From positions 124,001 to 188,000 of the forward strand of contig NC_008710.1 of the NCBI RefSeq assembly GCF_000012085.2: a DNA stretch of 64,000 nucleotides, read 5' to 3'. Positions 39,422-48,564 of the stretch are shown here, one piece after another; position 1 is the first letter of the stretch, and the number at the start of each line of letters is the position of its first letter. Under the pieces are notes generated by a model. It ran no database searches and was not told the DNA's origin. It worked only from the letters and a program-made list of their open reading frames with translations. This DNA is from Borrelia turicatae 91E135 (GTDB lineage Bacteria > Spirochaetota > Spirochaetia > Borreliales > Borreliaceae). A program made the translations under genes and the position numbers.

Positions 39422-40399
39422 TTAAAAAACACCAAATAAAAATGAATTATATAAAATATACAAACATAAAAATAGAATAGCGGGTCCTCTGCTAAAAGCT
39501 CCTCTAAATCTCACTATGAATAATAACATTAAAGATACAACAAACATGATACTAAAATCAGCCAAATAAATATCACTCATGAGTACTGGATTTACAAAAC
39601 TACTACTAGACAAAATAAACCCAATATTAAATATATTACTTCCAATGATATTACCAAGGGCAATATCTGACTCCTTTTTAATTACTGCAAAAAGAGAAAC
39701 GACGATCTCTGGGATGCTGGTCCCAAAAGCTACAAAAATAATTCCAATTACTTTCTCACTAATATTAAAAACATTGTGTGCAATGTATATTGAACTATCT
39801 ATTAACAACTTTGAACCGAAATATAAAAAATATATACTTAATAATAAGAGCAAAGTATTTAAAAATAAAAAATTAAACCCATAATTACAATTAAAATTTT
39901 CTAAATTTTTTGGAACAGAATTATATTTTTTCTCTTCTTTGTAAAATAAAAATAGATATGATAAAAATAAAATTAAAATCACCAATGAACTGGTTCTATG
40001 ATAAGGTACCTTAAAAAAAGACAAAGTACCAAAATCAAAAGAAAACAATAAAAGAAGAAACATTAATAAAAATAAAATTATAAAAGAAAATTTGAGTCTC
40101 TTAAAATCAGTTTTAATCCTTAAAAAAACCCCTGTTAAGGGAAGTGCAAGCAACATATTAATGATATTACTCCCAATGATATTAGAAACAATAATTTCAT
40201 TTTTACCCTTAAGAGATGCTATTAAACTTGTAAAAAGCTCTGGAGAACTTGTTGATAAGGATACTATTACAACACCGATTAAAAGATTAGGAACTTGAAA
40301 ATAAGTAGCAATGTTAACAGAACTATTTAAAAGATAATTCCCACCAAGATACAACAAAAATATACCAAATATTACACAAAAAAGATGAATATGTGCCAA
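39422..40399 (-). CDS. Na+/Ca2+ exchanger family membrane protein (CaCA, YrbG type)
   Basis: The protein has two homologous halves of about five spans each. The first alpha repeat contains SLSTSSPELFTSL followed by a GSNIINMLLALP stretch; the second contains FVAFGTSIPEIVVSL and GNIIGSNIFNIGFI. These Pro-Glu and Gly-Ser-Asn residues bind the cations. It exchanges Na+ or H+ for Ca2+ across the inner membrane. I start it at the TTG at 40399 (325 residues) because GGAGGAG lies 5 nt upstream; the in-frame ATG at 40420 has no ribosome site and this ribosome site would be inside its coding region. Confidence 0.88.
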   Translation of the reverse strand: MAHIHLFCVIFGIFLLYLGGNYLLNSSVNIATYFQVPNLLIGVVIVSLSTSSPELFTSLIASLKGKNEIIVSNIIGSNIINMLLALPLTGVFLRIKTDFKRLKFSFIILFLLMFLLLLFSFDFGTLSFFKVPYHRTSSLVILILFLSYLFLFYKEEKKYNSVPKNLENFNCNYGFNFLFLNTLLLLLSIYFLYFGSKLLIDSSIYIAHNVFNISEKVIGIIFVAFGTSIPEIVVSLFAVIKKESDIALGNIIGSNIFNIGFILSSSSFVNPVLMSDIYLADFSIMFVVSLMLLFIVRFRGAFSRGPAILFLCLYILYNSFLFGVF

Positions 40400-40421
40400 A
40401 AAATCTCCTCCCACAAACATA

Positions 40422-42272
40422 TTAAGAAAAATTTAAAAATTCGCTTAAATCACTCTTAACCATATAGTAAATATTAGATGCATTCCATAAACTAAAGCCA
40501 TTACCTAAAGATTCCTTAACGCCTCTTAATTGATGAAAAAAATATTTTAAATAAACTTCTTTACTCACACGGCGTTCAGAACCAAGCAAAAAAGCTTGAA
40601 CATAAGGTCTAATTATAACCTTACCCGAAGAAAATACAGCCGCTCTATTACTTCCTTCCTTATAAATTTTATAAGCTCTCGTAGTATAGTATAACTCATT
40701 CTTTAAAAAATCATTAGTATAATGAGAAGGATAGAACATTGGAGAAATAACATCAACATAATCCGCAATCATAGAAATATTTTGACCAATACTATTTGTA
40801 ATAAACCATCCATTATTTCCGTAAATGTCAATAGAAATAGGAATAGAAATATTTTTTCTAGCCATAATTAAAAAAGATTCAAGAGCATCAATCGCGCGCA
40901 TCTTATATTTATTAAATCTTGAAGTTATAAGAGACACAGGCCCATCTGTTGGAAATCTAATATAATCAAACTGAATCTCATCAACTCCAAGAGACTGAAT
41001 TTCTTTTGCAATAGATAAATTATAATCCCACGTACCTTGCAAGAAGAGATCTACCCAATGTTCCTTTTGAACAAATTTAAAAGAATCACCATGCTCAACC
41101 TTTACAAGGTTTGCCCAAGGCTGATTGGTCTTCTTATTCCAAAGAGCATACTCATAATTATTATAAAAATAAAGTTTAGCGTCTTTAAACACAACAACTC
41201 GTGCAATAACATATATTCCAAGTTCCCTTGCTTTATTTAAAATATAAGGAACATCTATCAAATTCTTAACAGCCTTTATCTTGTTTGGCAAAGCTAATTT
41301 ACTTGCATAAGTTAAAATACCACTATCATCTTTAAAGTCAATAATAACAGCATTCATGCCTAATCTTTTTATAAACTCAAATCTCTCATCAATAGCTGTT
41401 TTGCTTCGAAGAGTGTAAGCCGTTAAATAAATTGACCCCTTATTAGAAGCAAGATGCATTCTTTCTAATTTTTCAATAGAATTTTCTCCATACACAGAAA
41501 ATTGACCATCAAAAGTCCATTTGCCATCAACATAGGAATAAAAATGATTATCATAAGTTCTAACTAAAAGTTTTTCTATTTTTGCATCCGATAAATCAAT
41601 AATACGCACTATCTGTTTTTTAAAAGGAAAGTCCAACTTCCTAACAACCCCTAGAGTTGTATTAATTAAAATAATATCCCCATAAATTCCACAGGAAAAG
41701 TACAACTCATTTGCATTGTTTCTTGAAAACTCTATTGCACTAACCATATCATAATAACCAGCACCCAGATATGTCTTAGAAATTAAAGAATTTAGGCTCT
41801 TAAAATCCAAATTATCATTAACACTTAAATAAATTCCACTATTAGAAGTACCAACAGCAATACGCTTATATTCTCCTCGAGATAATGCACTTGATGTAAT
41901 GTAAGAATTTTTATTAAACTTCTCATTGTCAACTAATTTTATAAAACTTTTAAAATAATTATGAGAAACATAAACAGAGTCATTAGTTGTCAAAAGGGAA
42001 TTTGAAGAATAAAAATCTTCATAAATAGAAGTTATTCTCTTAGACACAGGTCTTGCAAACGGATATATCCATCTGGTCTCTAGCCCCTTAGGTTCAACCT
42101 TAAATATCACATCATTATGTTTTTTATATAAAGCACCTTTATTAATAAAAAATAAATCACTATTCTTAAAATATTTGGTCTCATCTAATGAATGCAAATG
42201 AAAACACAAGAAAAAATAAGAAAACAACAAGCAAATTATATACAAAAGCATTATACATGTATTAAGTTTCAT
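40422..42272 (-). CDS. Secreted DUF4015-type predicted glycoside hydrolase with an N-terminal propeller-like half
   Basis: The 616-residue protein has an N-terminal signal or anchor helix (about residues 5-27). The first half (to about 285) is a series of beta-strand pairs. The second half matches the DUF4015 putative glycosyl hydrolase domain: GMNAVIIDFKDDSGILTYAS (near 305), an ARELGIYVIARVVVFKD strand and LGVDEIQFDYIRFPTDGP (near 427), with acidic residues placed as in a TIM-barrel hydrolase. It would act in the periplasm or outside. The substrate is unknown. It lies 22 nt upstream of the exchanger gene. It corresponds by position to BB0165. Confidence 0.78.
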   Translation of the reverse strand: MKLNTCIMLLYIICLLFSYFFLCFHLHSLDETKYFKNSDLFFINKGALYKKHNDVIFKVEPKGLETRWIYPFARPVSKRITSIYEDFYSSNSLLTTNDSVYVSHNYFKSFIKLVDNEKFNKNSYITSSALSRGEYKRIAVGTSNSGIYLSVNDNLDFKSLNSLISKTYLGAGYYDMVSAIEFSRNNANELYFSCGIYGDIILINTTLGVVRKLDFPFKKQIVRIIDLSDAKIEKLLVRTYDNHFYSYVDGKWTFDGQFSVYGENSIEKLERMHLASNKGSIYLTAYTLRSKTAIDERFEFIKRLGMNAVIIDFKDDSGILTYASKLALPNKIKAVKNLIDVPYILNKARELGIYVIARVVVFKDAKLYFYNNYEYALWNKKTNQPWANLVKVEHGDSFKFVQKEHWVDLFLQGTWDYNLSIAKEIQSLGVDEIQFDYIRFPTDGPVSLITSRFNKYKMRAIDALESFLIMARKNISIPISIDIYGNNGWFITNSIGQNISMIADYVDVISPMFYPSHYTNDFLKNELYYTTRAYKIYKEGSNRAAVFSSGKVIIRPYVQAFLLGSERRVSKEVYLKYFFHQLRGVKESLGNGFSLWNASNIYYMVKSDLSEFLNFS

Positions 42273-42359
42273 ATAAATAACATCCAGCCTTTTTTAAAAT
42301 AAACTTAAAAATAAATATTAAAAAACAAATATCATTTTAACAAATTATTGAAGTTCCTA

Positions 42360-43841
42360 TTAAGTTCTTCCATAAAGTTTTGTAATGTCACTTATCTTTT
42401 TGCTTAAATCGTCACTCAAATCACCACTTAATATTCTAAAATTGTTAAGCATTGCATCAGATATATTCATACTAAAATCAGCTACCAAATCAAGATAATC
42501 TTTCATTGGAATTATTACACTATTTGCAACACTAGCCATCGCCCCCCTTATCATATCCCAAACAATAGCATTTTCACTAGTATTGAAATAATCAAAAATA
42601 TATTTTTTATGCTCATTATCAACAGAGTTAATAAATCCACGAATAGTATTACTCTCATGAGTACCTGTATAAACAACACAATTTCTTATATAATTATGGG
42701 GAAGATATATATTTGCGGAATCAAAATCAAATGCACATTGCATCATTTTAGTTCCAGGAAAACCAAAATAATCTCTTAACCTAAATGTATCTCCACGATC
42801 TTTTACAAGGTCTTCAACCCAAATTTCTAAGTCATTAATCTCATTTAGAATCTGTTTAAAAAAATCTTTCCCAGGACATTTTACCCATTGTCCACCAAAT
42901 AACAAAGATTCTTCTGCAGAAACCTCCCAAGTTGATACAAATCCTCTAAAATAGTCGATTCTAACAATATCCACATATTTACGCAAAAAATCAATACGAT
43001 TAATCCACCATACATAATCATCTTTTCTTAAAGCTTTCCAATTATAAGCTGCATTACCCCAAAGATATTTTTTGCTAAACAAGCAATCAGGAGGTACACC
43101 CGTTACCTTATCTTTACTTGCATCAAACCTTAATTTAAAATATTTTTGATGCGCCCAAACATCAGCAGAATCATAAGACACAAAAATAGGAATATCACTT
43201 ACTATTTTAATTCCAGCATTATTAGCATATTTTTTTAAAGCTTTAAATTGTGAAAAAAAGAAATATTGTAAAACTTGTTGAATATTGATCTCAACCTCAA
43301 GTGTCTCTCTAAGCTTAGCTAAAGCCTTAGCATCCCTTTTTAAAATTTCTCTACTAAATAAAAGATTAAAAGCCTGTGAAGATTGAAATTTAGAATAGTA
43401 CTCTTTAAAAGCAACAAAACTTGAAAAATCTAAAAGCCAATAAGCAGCTGATTTTTTAAACTTTTCAAATGCATGAATCTCATCAATTGTTGCCCTGTGC
43501 AAAAAATTCAAAGCAGCATTTCTTAAAATAACTTCCTTAGCTTTTAACTTATCATAATCAACATATCTATCTTCCAAGCATTCAAAAGTGCCTAAGTCTA
43601 TATCAATAAACCTATCAATAGCATTCAAATCAATATAATTGATATTACCAGCAAATGCAGAATAACTTGAATAAGGAAACTCCAAAAAACTAGGAGGCGA
43701 ATAAGGCAATATCTGCCAATAACCTTGTGATGAATCGGCAAGAAAATCTATAAATTTATATGCCCCTCTTCCTAAATCACCAATACCGTATTTAGATGGC
43801 AGAGAACTAATATTTAGCAAAATTCCACTTTTTCTTTTCAT
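42360..43841 (-). CDS. malQ: 4-alpha-glucanotransferase (amylomaltase)
   Basis: The 493-residue GH77 enzyme transfers alpha-1,4-glucan segments. It begins KRKSGILLNISSLPSKYGIG, with the family's LLHxxSLP signature. Catalytic motifs are VRIDYFRGF (nucleophile Asp, near residue 292), WVEDLVKDRG (acid/base Glu, near 335) and YTGTHESNTIRGF (near 395). The length is normal. It is the first gene of a minus-strand group with the DUF4015 protein and exchanger, and divergent from the OmpA-like gene. Confidence 0.94.
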   Translation of the reverse strand: MKRKSGILLNISSLPSKYGIGDLGRGAYKFIDFLADSSQGYWQILPYSPPSFLEFPYSSYSAFAGNINYIDLNAIDRFIDIDLGTFECLEDRYVDYDKLKAKEVILRNAALNFLHRATIDEIHAFEKFKKSAAYWLLDFSSFVAFKEYYSKFQSSQAFNLLFSREILKRDAKALAKLRETLEVEINIQQVLQYFFFSQFKALKKYANNAGIKIVSDIPIFVSYDSADVWAHQKYFKLRFDASKDKVTGVPPDCLFSKKYLWGNAAYNWKALRKDDYVWWINRIDFLRKYVDIVRIDYFRGFVSTWEVSAEESLLFGGQWVKCPGKDFFKQILNEINDLEIWVEDLVKDRGDTFRLRDYFGFPGTKMMQCAFDFDSANIYLPHNYIRNCVVYTGTHESNTIRGFINSVDNEHKKYIFDYFNTSENAIVWDMIRGAMASVANSVIIPMKDYLDLVADFSMNISDAMLNNFRILSGDLSDDLSKKISDITKLYGRT

Positions 43842-43985
43842 TTTTTATACCTCAAAACAATTGACTATTTAATTAATATCTTAAAACAAACGTTCACATA
43901 CAATCATTATAACTAAAATGTAAAACTCACAAAGCATTATTCAAAAGATTTAATGAAATATTTTCAAAAAACATAATCTCAATTA

Positions 43986-43994
43986 TGATATAAT
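43986..43994 (+). promoter_or_regulatory. Extended -10 promoter directly before the OmpA-like gene
   Basis: TGATATAAT (43986-43994) is a perfect TGn-TATAAT extended -10 element. The ATG begins at 44002, so transcription should start on or just before it. There is no Shine-Dalgarno site, which suggests a leaderless mRNA. Confidence 0.55.
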
Positions 43995-44001
43995 TCGTTA
44001 A

Positions 44002-45159
44002 ATGAATATTAAAATTGTTATATTACTATTTTTAGCAAATACTCTAGCATTTTCATCTGAAATATTAGAATTTAAATACACTAAAGGGGCTAAATTCAGA
44101 ATAGAAACTACAGATAATCAAGAAATTTACCTAAACGGAAGATTTAACTCAAAAACCAAAACTAATATCCAAGTCTCAAGCGAAGTAAAAGATGTAAAAA
44201 ACAATTTTGCAGATATCAAATCTTACTTTAGAGTGTTAAAAAGAGATAATGAGAGCGACGTTTACTTACTTAAAGAAGAATTTGAAGGAAATTTTAGCAT
44301 AAACAAACAAGGCGAATATAAAATTAATAATGCTCAAAAAAGACCTTCTGTTAGAGGCATCCCAAGATTCCCAAAAACACCCATCAAAGTAAATGAAACT
44401 TGGACATATCCAGCAGAAGAATATATTCAAGCATCTGAGATTTCACAAGAAATAAAAGATTTTGTTACAAAATTTGATGTAAATTATGTGTACAAAGGCA
44501 AAGAAAAAATAGATGGTAAATACTACGACATAATTCTCTCAAATTATAAATCTAAATATAACGTAAAAAACATATTATTCTCTCAAAAGGTTAACCAAAT
44601 AATTTATTTCGACTCAAAATTAGGAAACATATATAAATATAACGATACATATGAATTTCAAATGCAAAATGATAACAATAATATCAAAATGACTGGAAAC
44701 TCATTTGGGAAAATAATCTCTATTGAACTACCAAATGACAACATAATAGAGCATGAAGTTAAAGAATATATTAGCACAAAACAGATAGACTCTATTAACA
44801 TAGAGAAAAACGAAAATGGTATCAAATTAAGCTTAGATATTGAATTTTACCCTGATTCTTTCCAAATCATTAAAAAAGAATACAACAAACTAAAACACAT
44901 AGCCAATTTATTAGAAAAGTTTAAAGACAACAATATTCTAATAGAAGGACATACAGCAAAGTTTGGAACAGAACAAGAAATGCAAGAATTGTCTGAAAAA
45001 AGAGCTCATTCAATTGGAAACTATTTATTAAAAATGAAAGTAAAGAACAAAAACCAAATATTTTTTAAAGGATGGGGTGCCAAAAAACCTAAGTATGCAA
45101 ACTCATCTCCTTTAGCATCAAAAAATCGAAGAGTAGAAATTACAATTCTAAACAATTAA
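44002..45159 (+). CDS. OmpA-like envelope protein (Tpn50 type)
   Basis: The 385-residue protein has a signal peptide (about 1-19, ending LAFSSE). The middle is beta-rich. The C-terminal ~110 residues form an OmpA-type peptidoglycan-binding domain: IEGHTAKFGTEQEMQELSEK with RAHSIGNYL (near 315-345), then FFKGWGAKKP and KNRRVEITI at the end. Such domains hold the outer membrane to peptidoglycan. It corresponds by position to BB0167, annotated as a homologue of treponemal Tpn50. It ends 3 nt from the convergent dksA gene. Confidence 0.85.
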   Translation: MNIKIVILLFLANTLAFSSEILEFKYTKGAKFRIETTDNQEIYLNGRFNSKTKTNIQVSSEVKDVKNNFADIKSYFRVLKRDNESDVYLLKEEFEGNFSINKQGEYKINNAQKRPSVRGIPRFPKTPIKVNETWTYPAEEYIQASEISQEIKDFVTKFDVNYVYKGKEKIDGKYYDIILSNYKSKYNVKNILFSQKVNQIIYFDSKLGNIYKYNDTYEFQMQNDNNNIKMTGNSFGKIISIELPNDNIIEHEVKEYISTKQIDSINIEKNENGIKLSLDIEFYPDSFQIIKKEYNKLKHIANLLEKFKDNNILIEGHTAKFGTEQEMQELSEKRAHSIGNYLLKMKVKNKNQIFFKGWGAKKPKYANSSPLASKNRRVEITILNN

Positions 45160-45162
45160 ATA

Positions 45163-45546
45163 TTAAATTGATCGCTTGCCCTTTTTTTCTTTTTTAGTCT
45201 GACAACTTATACATAAAAATGCATAAGGAATAGCCACAAGTCTTTCTCTTGTAATACTCTTATCACATGCCAAACAATTACCATAAGTATTTTGGGAAAT
45301 TCGATAAAGCGCCTGATTTATTAAATGCAGTTTTTTTTTCTCAACTGAACTTAAAGCTTCAAGATTATTTCCATCCATATTGTCAAATGCAATATCAATT
45401 ATGTCCTTTAAATGCATATCATTATTAATGATCTCTCTTTTACTATCCTCAACAGATCTTATAGAATTTAATATTTCTTTTTTTGATTCTAAAAGAAAAT
45501 TTCGCATCTTTTCAACAAATTCATGCTCAAAATTACTTTTCTGCAT
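45163..45546 (-). CDS. dksA: DksA/TraR-family RNA polymerase regulator
   Basis: The 127-residue protein has a coiled-coil N-terminal part and a C4 zinc finger with C91, C94, C112 and C115 (CLACDKS and LCISCQ). DksA enters the polymerase secondary channel and, with ppGpp, shifts transcription during starvation; in B. burgdorferi it takes part in the stringent response. The ATG at 45546 follows GGGAGGT. It has a strong promoter of its own. Confidence 0.92.
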   Translation of the reverse strand: MQKSNFEHEFVEKMRNFLLESKKEILNSIRSVEDSKREIINNDMHLKDIIDIAFDNMDGNNLEALSSVEKKKLHLINQALYRISQNTYGNCLACDKSITRERLVAIPYAFLCISCQTKKEKKGKRSI

Positions 45547-45594
45547 GATATTACCTCCCTATAATAAATTACAATTTTTAAAAAACTCCGTGTA

Positions 45595-45634
45595 ATTATA
45601 TAAACAATCCCATATAATGTAAACTAGTACATTA
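45595..45634 (-). promoter_or_regulatory. dksA promoter overlapped by a palindrome
   Basis: On the minus strand TTTACA (45623-45618), a 17-nt spacer and TATAAT (45600-45595) make one of the best sigma-70 promoters in the window, with a leader of about 40 nt. TAATGTA (45615-45621), AACTAG and TACATTA (45628-45634) form a perfect 7-bp inverted repeat over the -35 box, a candidate repressor or activator site. Confidence 0.6.
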
Positions 45635-45713
45635 ATTTTTAATAAAAAATAATTGCAATGATATTCCTAATTGTGTACAATTTATTCTGTTACATAAATA
45701 ACAAGGGGGCATT

Positions 45714-45935
45714 TTGAACACTAAAGAAGAAGCTATTGAAACTGAAGGTATTGTTAAAGAATCTCTACCTAACACAATGTTTAGGGTAGAACTTAAAAAT
45801 GGGCATTTAGTTTTAGCTCATCTATCTGGAAAGATGAGAAAACATTTTATAAAAATAGTTCCTGGAGATAGAGTGAAAGTTGAGCTATCACCTTATGATC
45901 TTACAAAAGGGAGAATAGTATATAGAGAAAAATAA
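45714..45935 (+). CDS. infA: Translation initiation factor IF-1
   Basis: The 73-residue protein is a single S1-like OB fold with the IF-1 pattern [34 protein letters not shown] and [19 protein letters not shown]. It binds the ribosomal A site during initiation. The start is TTG at 45714, preceded by AAGGGGG; there is no in-frame ATG nearby. It is a single-gene unit divergent from dksA. Confidence 0.95.
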   Translation: MNTKEEAIETEGIVKESLPNTMFRVELKNGHLVLAHLSGKMRKHFIKIVPGDRVKVELSPYDLTKGRIVYREK

Positions 45936-45982
45936 CTACTTATATCAAAATAATTTAAATCAATTAATAGATCGATCTTACT

Positions 45983-48028
45983 TTATATTAAACTATCTTT
46001 AACAGATACAATAAAGTTTTTATAAATCCATCCCTGAAGTCCATGACTTGTTTGAATAAGAACAAAGTCATCTTTTCTATTAAGTACATAAACACTTATA
46101 TTCCCGTTTAAGAATCGCCAGCTTCTTGAAAAATTATCAGGAACTTTATAAAGAGAAACTAGATCACCTTTAATAATTCCAATCTCAGACTGCTGGTCAA
46201 CATAAAAGTAATATGTTTGAAATAAAGTAAAACACGTTACAGATAAAAGCAAGAATAAAATAATTCTCTTTAAATTTTTTGCATAAAATTTATAAGAAAT
46301 AATCACTATTAAACTATTTATTAAAATTAAACTAATAATAAAAAAAATATTAGACCAAACAAAACTATTGTTTCGAATATTTTCATTAACTCCATTCTTA
46401 GCCTCAATAAAATCAATCACCTTGTAAAAGGTATCATTACTTGGTGAAGTAAAAAATGCCTTATAAGCCGAATAAATTGCATCAAAATATCTATCCATTT
46501 TATTCAAAATGAGAGCTCTGTTTAACCACAGTCCTGAATAACTTGGATTCTTTTTAAGAATATTATCAACTCTATTAAGAGCATTATCATAATTTTTTGA
46601 TTTATAATCTTCAATTAAATCATTTATATTATCTTCTGACAAAGAACCATCGTTCATAGCATTAAGACTAACAGCAAGAGTTAATATTAAAATAACTAAT
46701 CCACAACCTGATGCAATAAAGAACTTTTTATATCTAATAAAAACAGCTAAAGAAAATAAGATTCCTGGTATCAAAATTAAGTAATAAACGGGAACAAAGA
46801 ATAAAAAAGTTTTATTTCTATGTTTTAAAATATCATGGTATGAAAGCAAACTAAAATCTGACAATAACTCTTGACCAGAATCATTATTATTTTTAAATTC
46901 CCCATAATATTCATATTTTAGTCGTTTACCATCAAGTTTATAAACCTTTCCATCATCAGGATTTAAATAAGTAAAATCACCAATATTTAAGAATAAATTA
47001 CCCTTATTATCTGGTTTAAGAGTATATATCTTAGATATACTGCCCTTATACCCATCTTTTGAGGGTTCAAAATTATAATTTTTTTTATTATAAATAACTT
47101 TAGAGTTATAAGTTTCAATTTCTGGAAAACGAATATGTGGAAGATTACCTTGCCCTGTAATTTTTATTAAAACAGTAAAAGTATCTTGATTAATTAAAGT
47201 TGAATTAGGAAATTCATAGTCAATTTTAAAAGTTCCAACGGCTAAAGACTTAACCTCATCAGGTATTGGTTTTATTTTTAAAGAAATACCAGGACTCATA
47301 CGGGCAACATTTTCACCTATATTAAAAGAAACACTAGGAATAACAATACCTTTTGAGCCTCTAAGAGGGGTTAAGATAAAGTTATAAAGGGGTACATCCA
47401 ATATTTCTTTACTATTAAAAGTCCTATACTTAATATTTTCAAATATAGGGGTTCTATCAATCATTGCATCTTTAACAGCGTTAAAAGAACTGGCAATAGA
47501 CTTCAAATTGTTATTCACAAGCCAATTGACACGCAAAACAAACCCAATACTCTGATACTCATAAATTTCTTCTTTATCAAAATCCCAATACAATCTAACT
47601 GGCAAACCAAAAAACTGGGACTCATCTTCTTTTAAAACAACCACTTCAAACTCTGAACTTAAATAAACTTCACCAAGATAAACAATTTTTAATGAAGGAA
47701 TCTTAACAAATCCCAATTTATCAAAACCATATTCAATTTTTATTTCTGTAACAATATTATTTCCATCTGGTACCTTTGATATCGAAGCAATTTCGGTGTT
47801 ATCTTTTATATCTTTACTTATTTCAAACTTTAATGACGACTCATCAATATCTTGGGATAAATTTAATCTAATCACATGAACAACCTTAGATCCTTGAAGG
47901 ACCTTAGTTGATACTAAATAATCGGTACCAGATAAAGAGTAAATTTCAAAATTTATAAAAAATAAAACTAAAGATATCACCAATCTTCTCGTAAAAACAC
48001 AGTTTGTTCTTCTGACCTTGTTACCCAT
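45983..48028 (-). CDS. BatD-like protein fused to a BatE-like TPR/SH3 part
   Basis: The 681-residue protein has a signal or anchor (about residues 14-32), a large beta-rich BatD-like region (to about 390), two spans (about 405-460), TPR-like helices (about 475-540), two more spans (about 560-625) and a C-terminal SH3-like domain with GDLVSLY and GLQGWIYKNFI. In other spirochaetes BatD and BatE are separate. It is the last gene of the MoxR/Bat operon, whose products face the periplasm and have been tied to stress tolerance. The ATG at 48028 follows GAGAGGG and overlaps the previous gene by 52 nt; a GTG at 47980 with a GTGA overlap is the alternative. Confidence 0.72.
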   Translation of the reverse strand: MGNKVRRTNCVFTRRLVISLVLFFINFEIYSLSGTDYLVSTKVLQGSKVVHVIRLNLSQDIDESSLKFEISKDIKDNTEIASISKVPDGNNIVTEIKIEYGFDKLGFVKIPSLKIVYLGEVYLSSEFEVVVLKEDESQFFGLPVRLYWDFDKEEIYEYQSIGFVLRVNWLVNNNLKSIASSFNAVKDAMIDRTPIFENIKYRTFNSKEILDVPLYNFILTPLRGSKGIVIPSVSFNIGENVARMSPGISLKIKPIPDEVKSLAVGTFKIDYEFPNSTLINQDTFTVLIKITGQGNLPHIRFPEIETYNSKVIYNKKNYNFEPSKDGYKGSISKIYTLKPDNKGNLFLNIGDFTYLNPDDGKVYKLDGKRLKYEYYGEFKNNNDSGQELLSDFSLLSYHDILKHRNKTFLFFVPVYYLILIPGILFSLAVFIRYKKFFIASGCGLVILILTLAVSLNAMNDGSLSEDNINDLIEDYKSKNYDNALNRVDNILKKNPSYSGLWLNRALILNKMDRYFDAIYSAYKAFFTSPSNDTFYKVIDFIEAKNGVNENIRNNSFVWSNIFFIISLILINSLIVIISYKFYAKNLKRIILFLLLSVTCFTLFQTYYFYVDQQSEIGIIKGDLVSLYKVPDNFSRSWRFLNGNISVYVLNRKDDFVLIQTSHGLQGWIYKNFIVSVKDSLI

Positions 48029-48564
48029 AAAACCCTCTCAAGATTTTCAATATACCTTAAAAAATTTTCATTGTTCTCAATAAAATTTTGACTTCTCTTA
48101 ACACTTAAACTATCTAAATCATCTGGAATACTTCTTTTTTTAATTATTGCAAGTTCAAGATTATATTTAGCATTATAACTTGCAGGATTGATCCTTAAAG
48201 CTTCCTTAAATGCCACCTCTGCTTTTCGGTAAAGTCCTTGATTATAGTATATTATACCCTCATTATAGTTTATATTAAAATTCAAAAAGGAATCATTATC
48301 TCTTTTTGCATAAGAAAACATCCGAAGAGAGCTTTCATACTCTCCTAAAGAATAATATACAATCCCAAGATTATAATAACCCCAAGACGTACCTTGCTTA
48401 TCATCTACAAGATCATAATAAGTGGAAATTGCACCCTGATAGTCGCCTCTAATATATTCATAATTACCAATGGCCATAAGAGACATAGCTCTAATATTAG
48501 AACAAGATAAAAAGGATGCAAACATCAAACTCATTAAAAAACAAATTAAAAAGTTTCGTCCCAT
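47977..48564 (-). CDS. BatC-like TPR lipoprotein
   Basis: The 195-residue protein has a lipoprotein signal ending in FLSC (Cys at about residue 21) and three or so TPR units: GDYQGAISTYYDLV (near 39), SWGYYNLGIVYYSLGEYESS (near 55) and LYRKAEVAFKEALRINPASY (near 110). TPRs would bind partner proteins in the periplasm. It sits between the vWA protein and the BatD-like protein, overlapping both (19 and 52 nt), the position of BatC in Bat operons. Confidence 0.78.
   Translation of the reverse strand: MGRNFLICFLMSLMFASFLSCSNIRAMSLMAIGNYEYIRGDYQGAISTYYDLVDDKQGTSWGYYNLGIVYYSLGEYESSLRMFSYAKRDNDSFLNFNINYNEGIIYYNQGLYRKAEVAFKEALRINPASYNAKYNLELAIIKKRSIPDDLDSLSVKRSQNFIENNENFLRYIENLERVLWVTRSEEQTVFLREDW

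Noticed and set aside
39579..39884. A 101-codon plus-strand frame
   Set aside because: It is the antisense of the exchanger gene's conserved alpha-repeat region, without a ribosome site.
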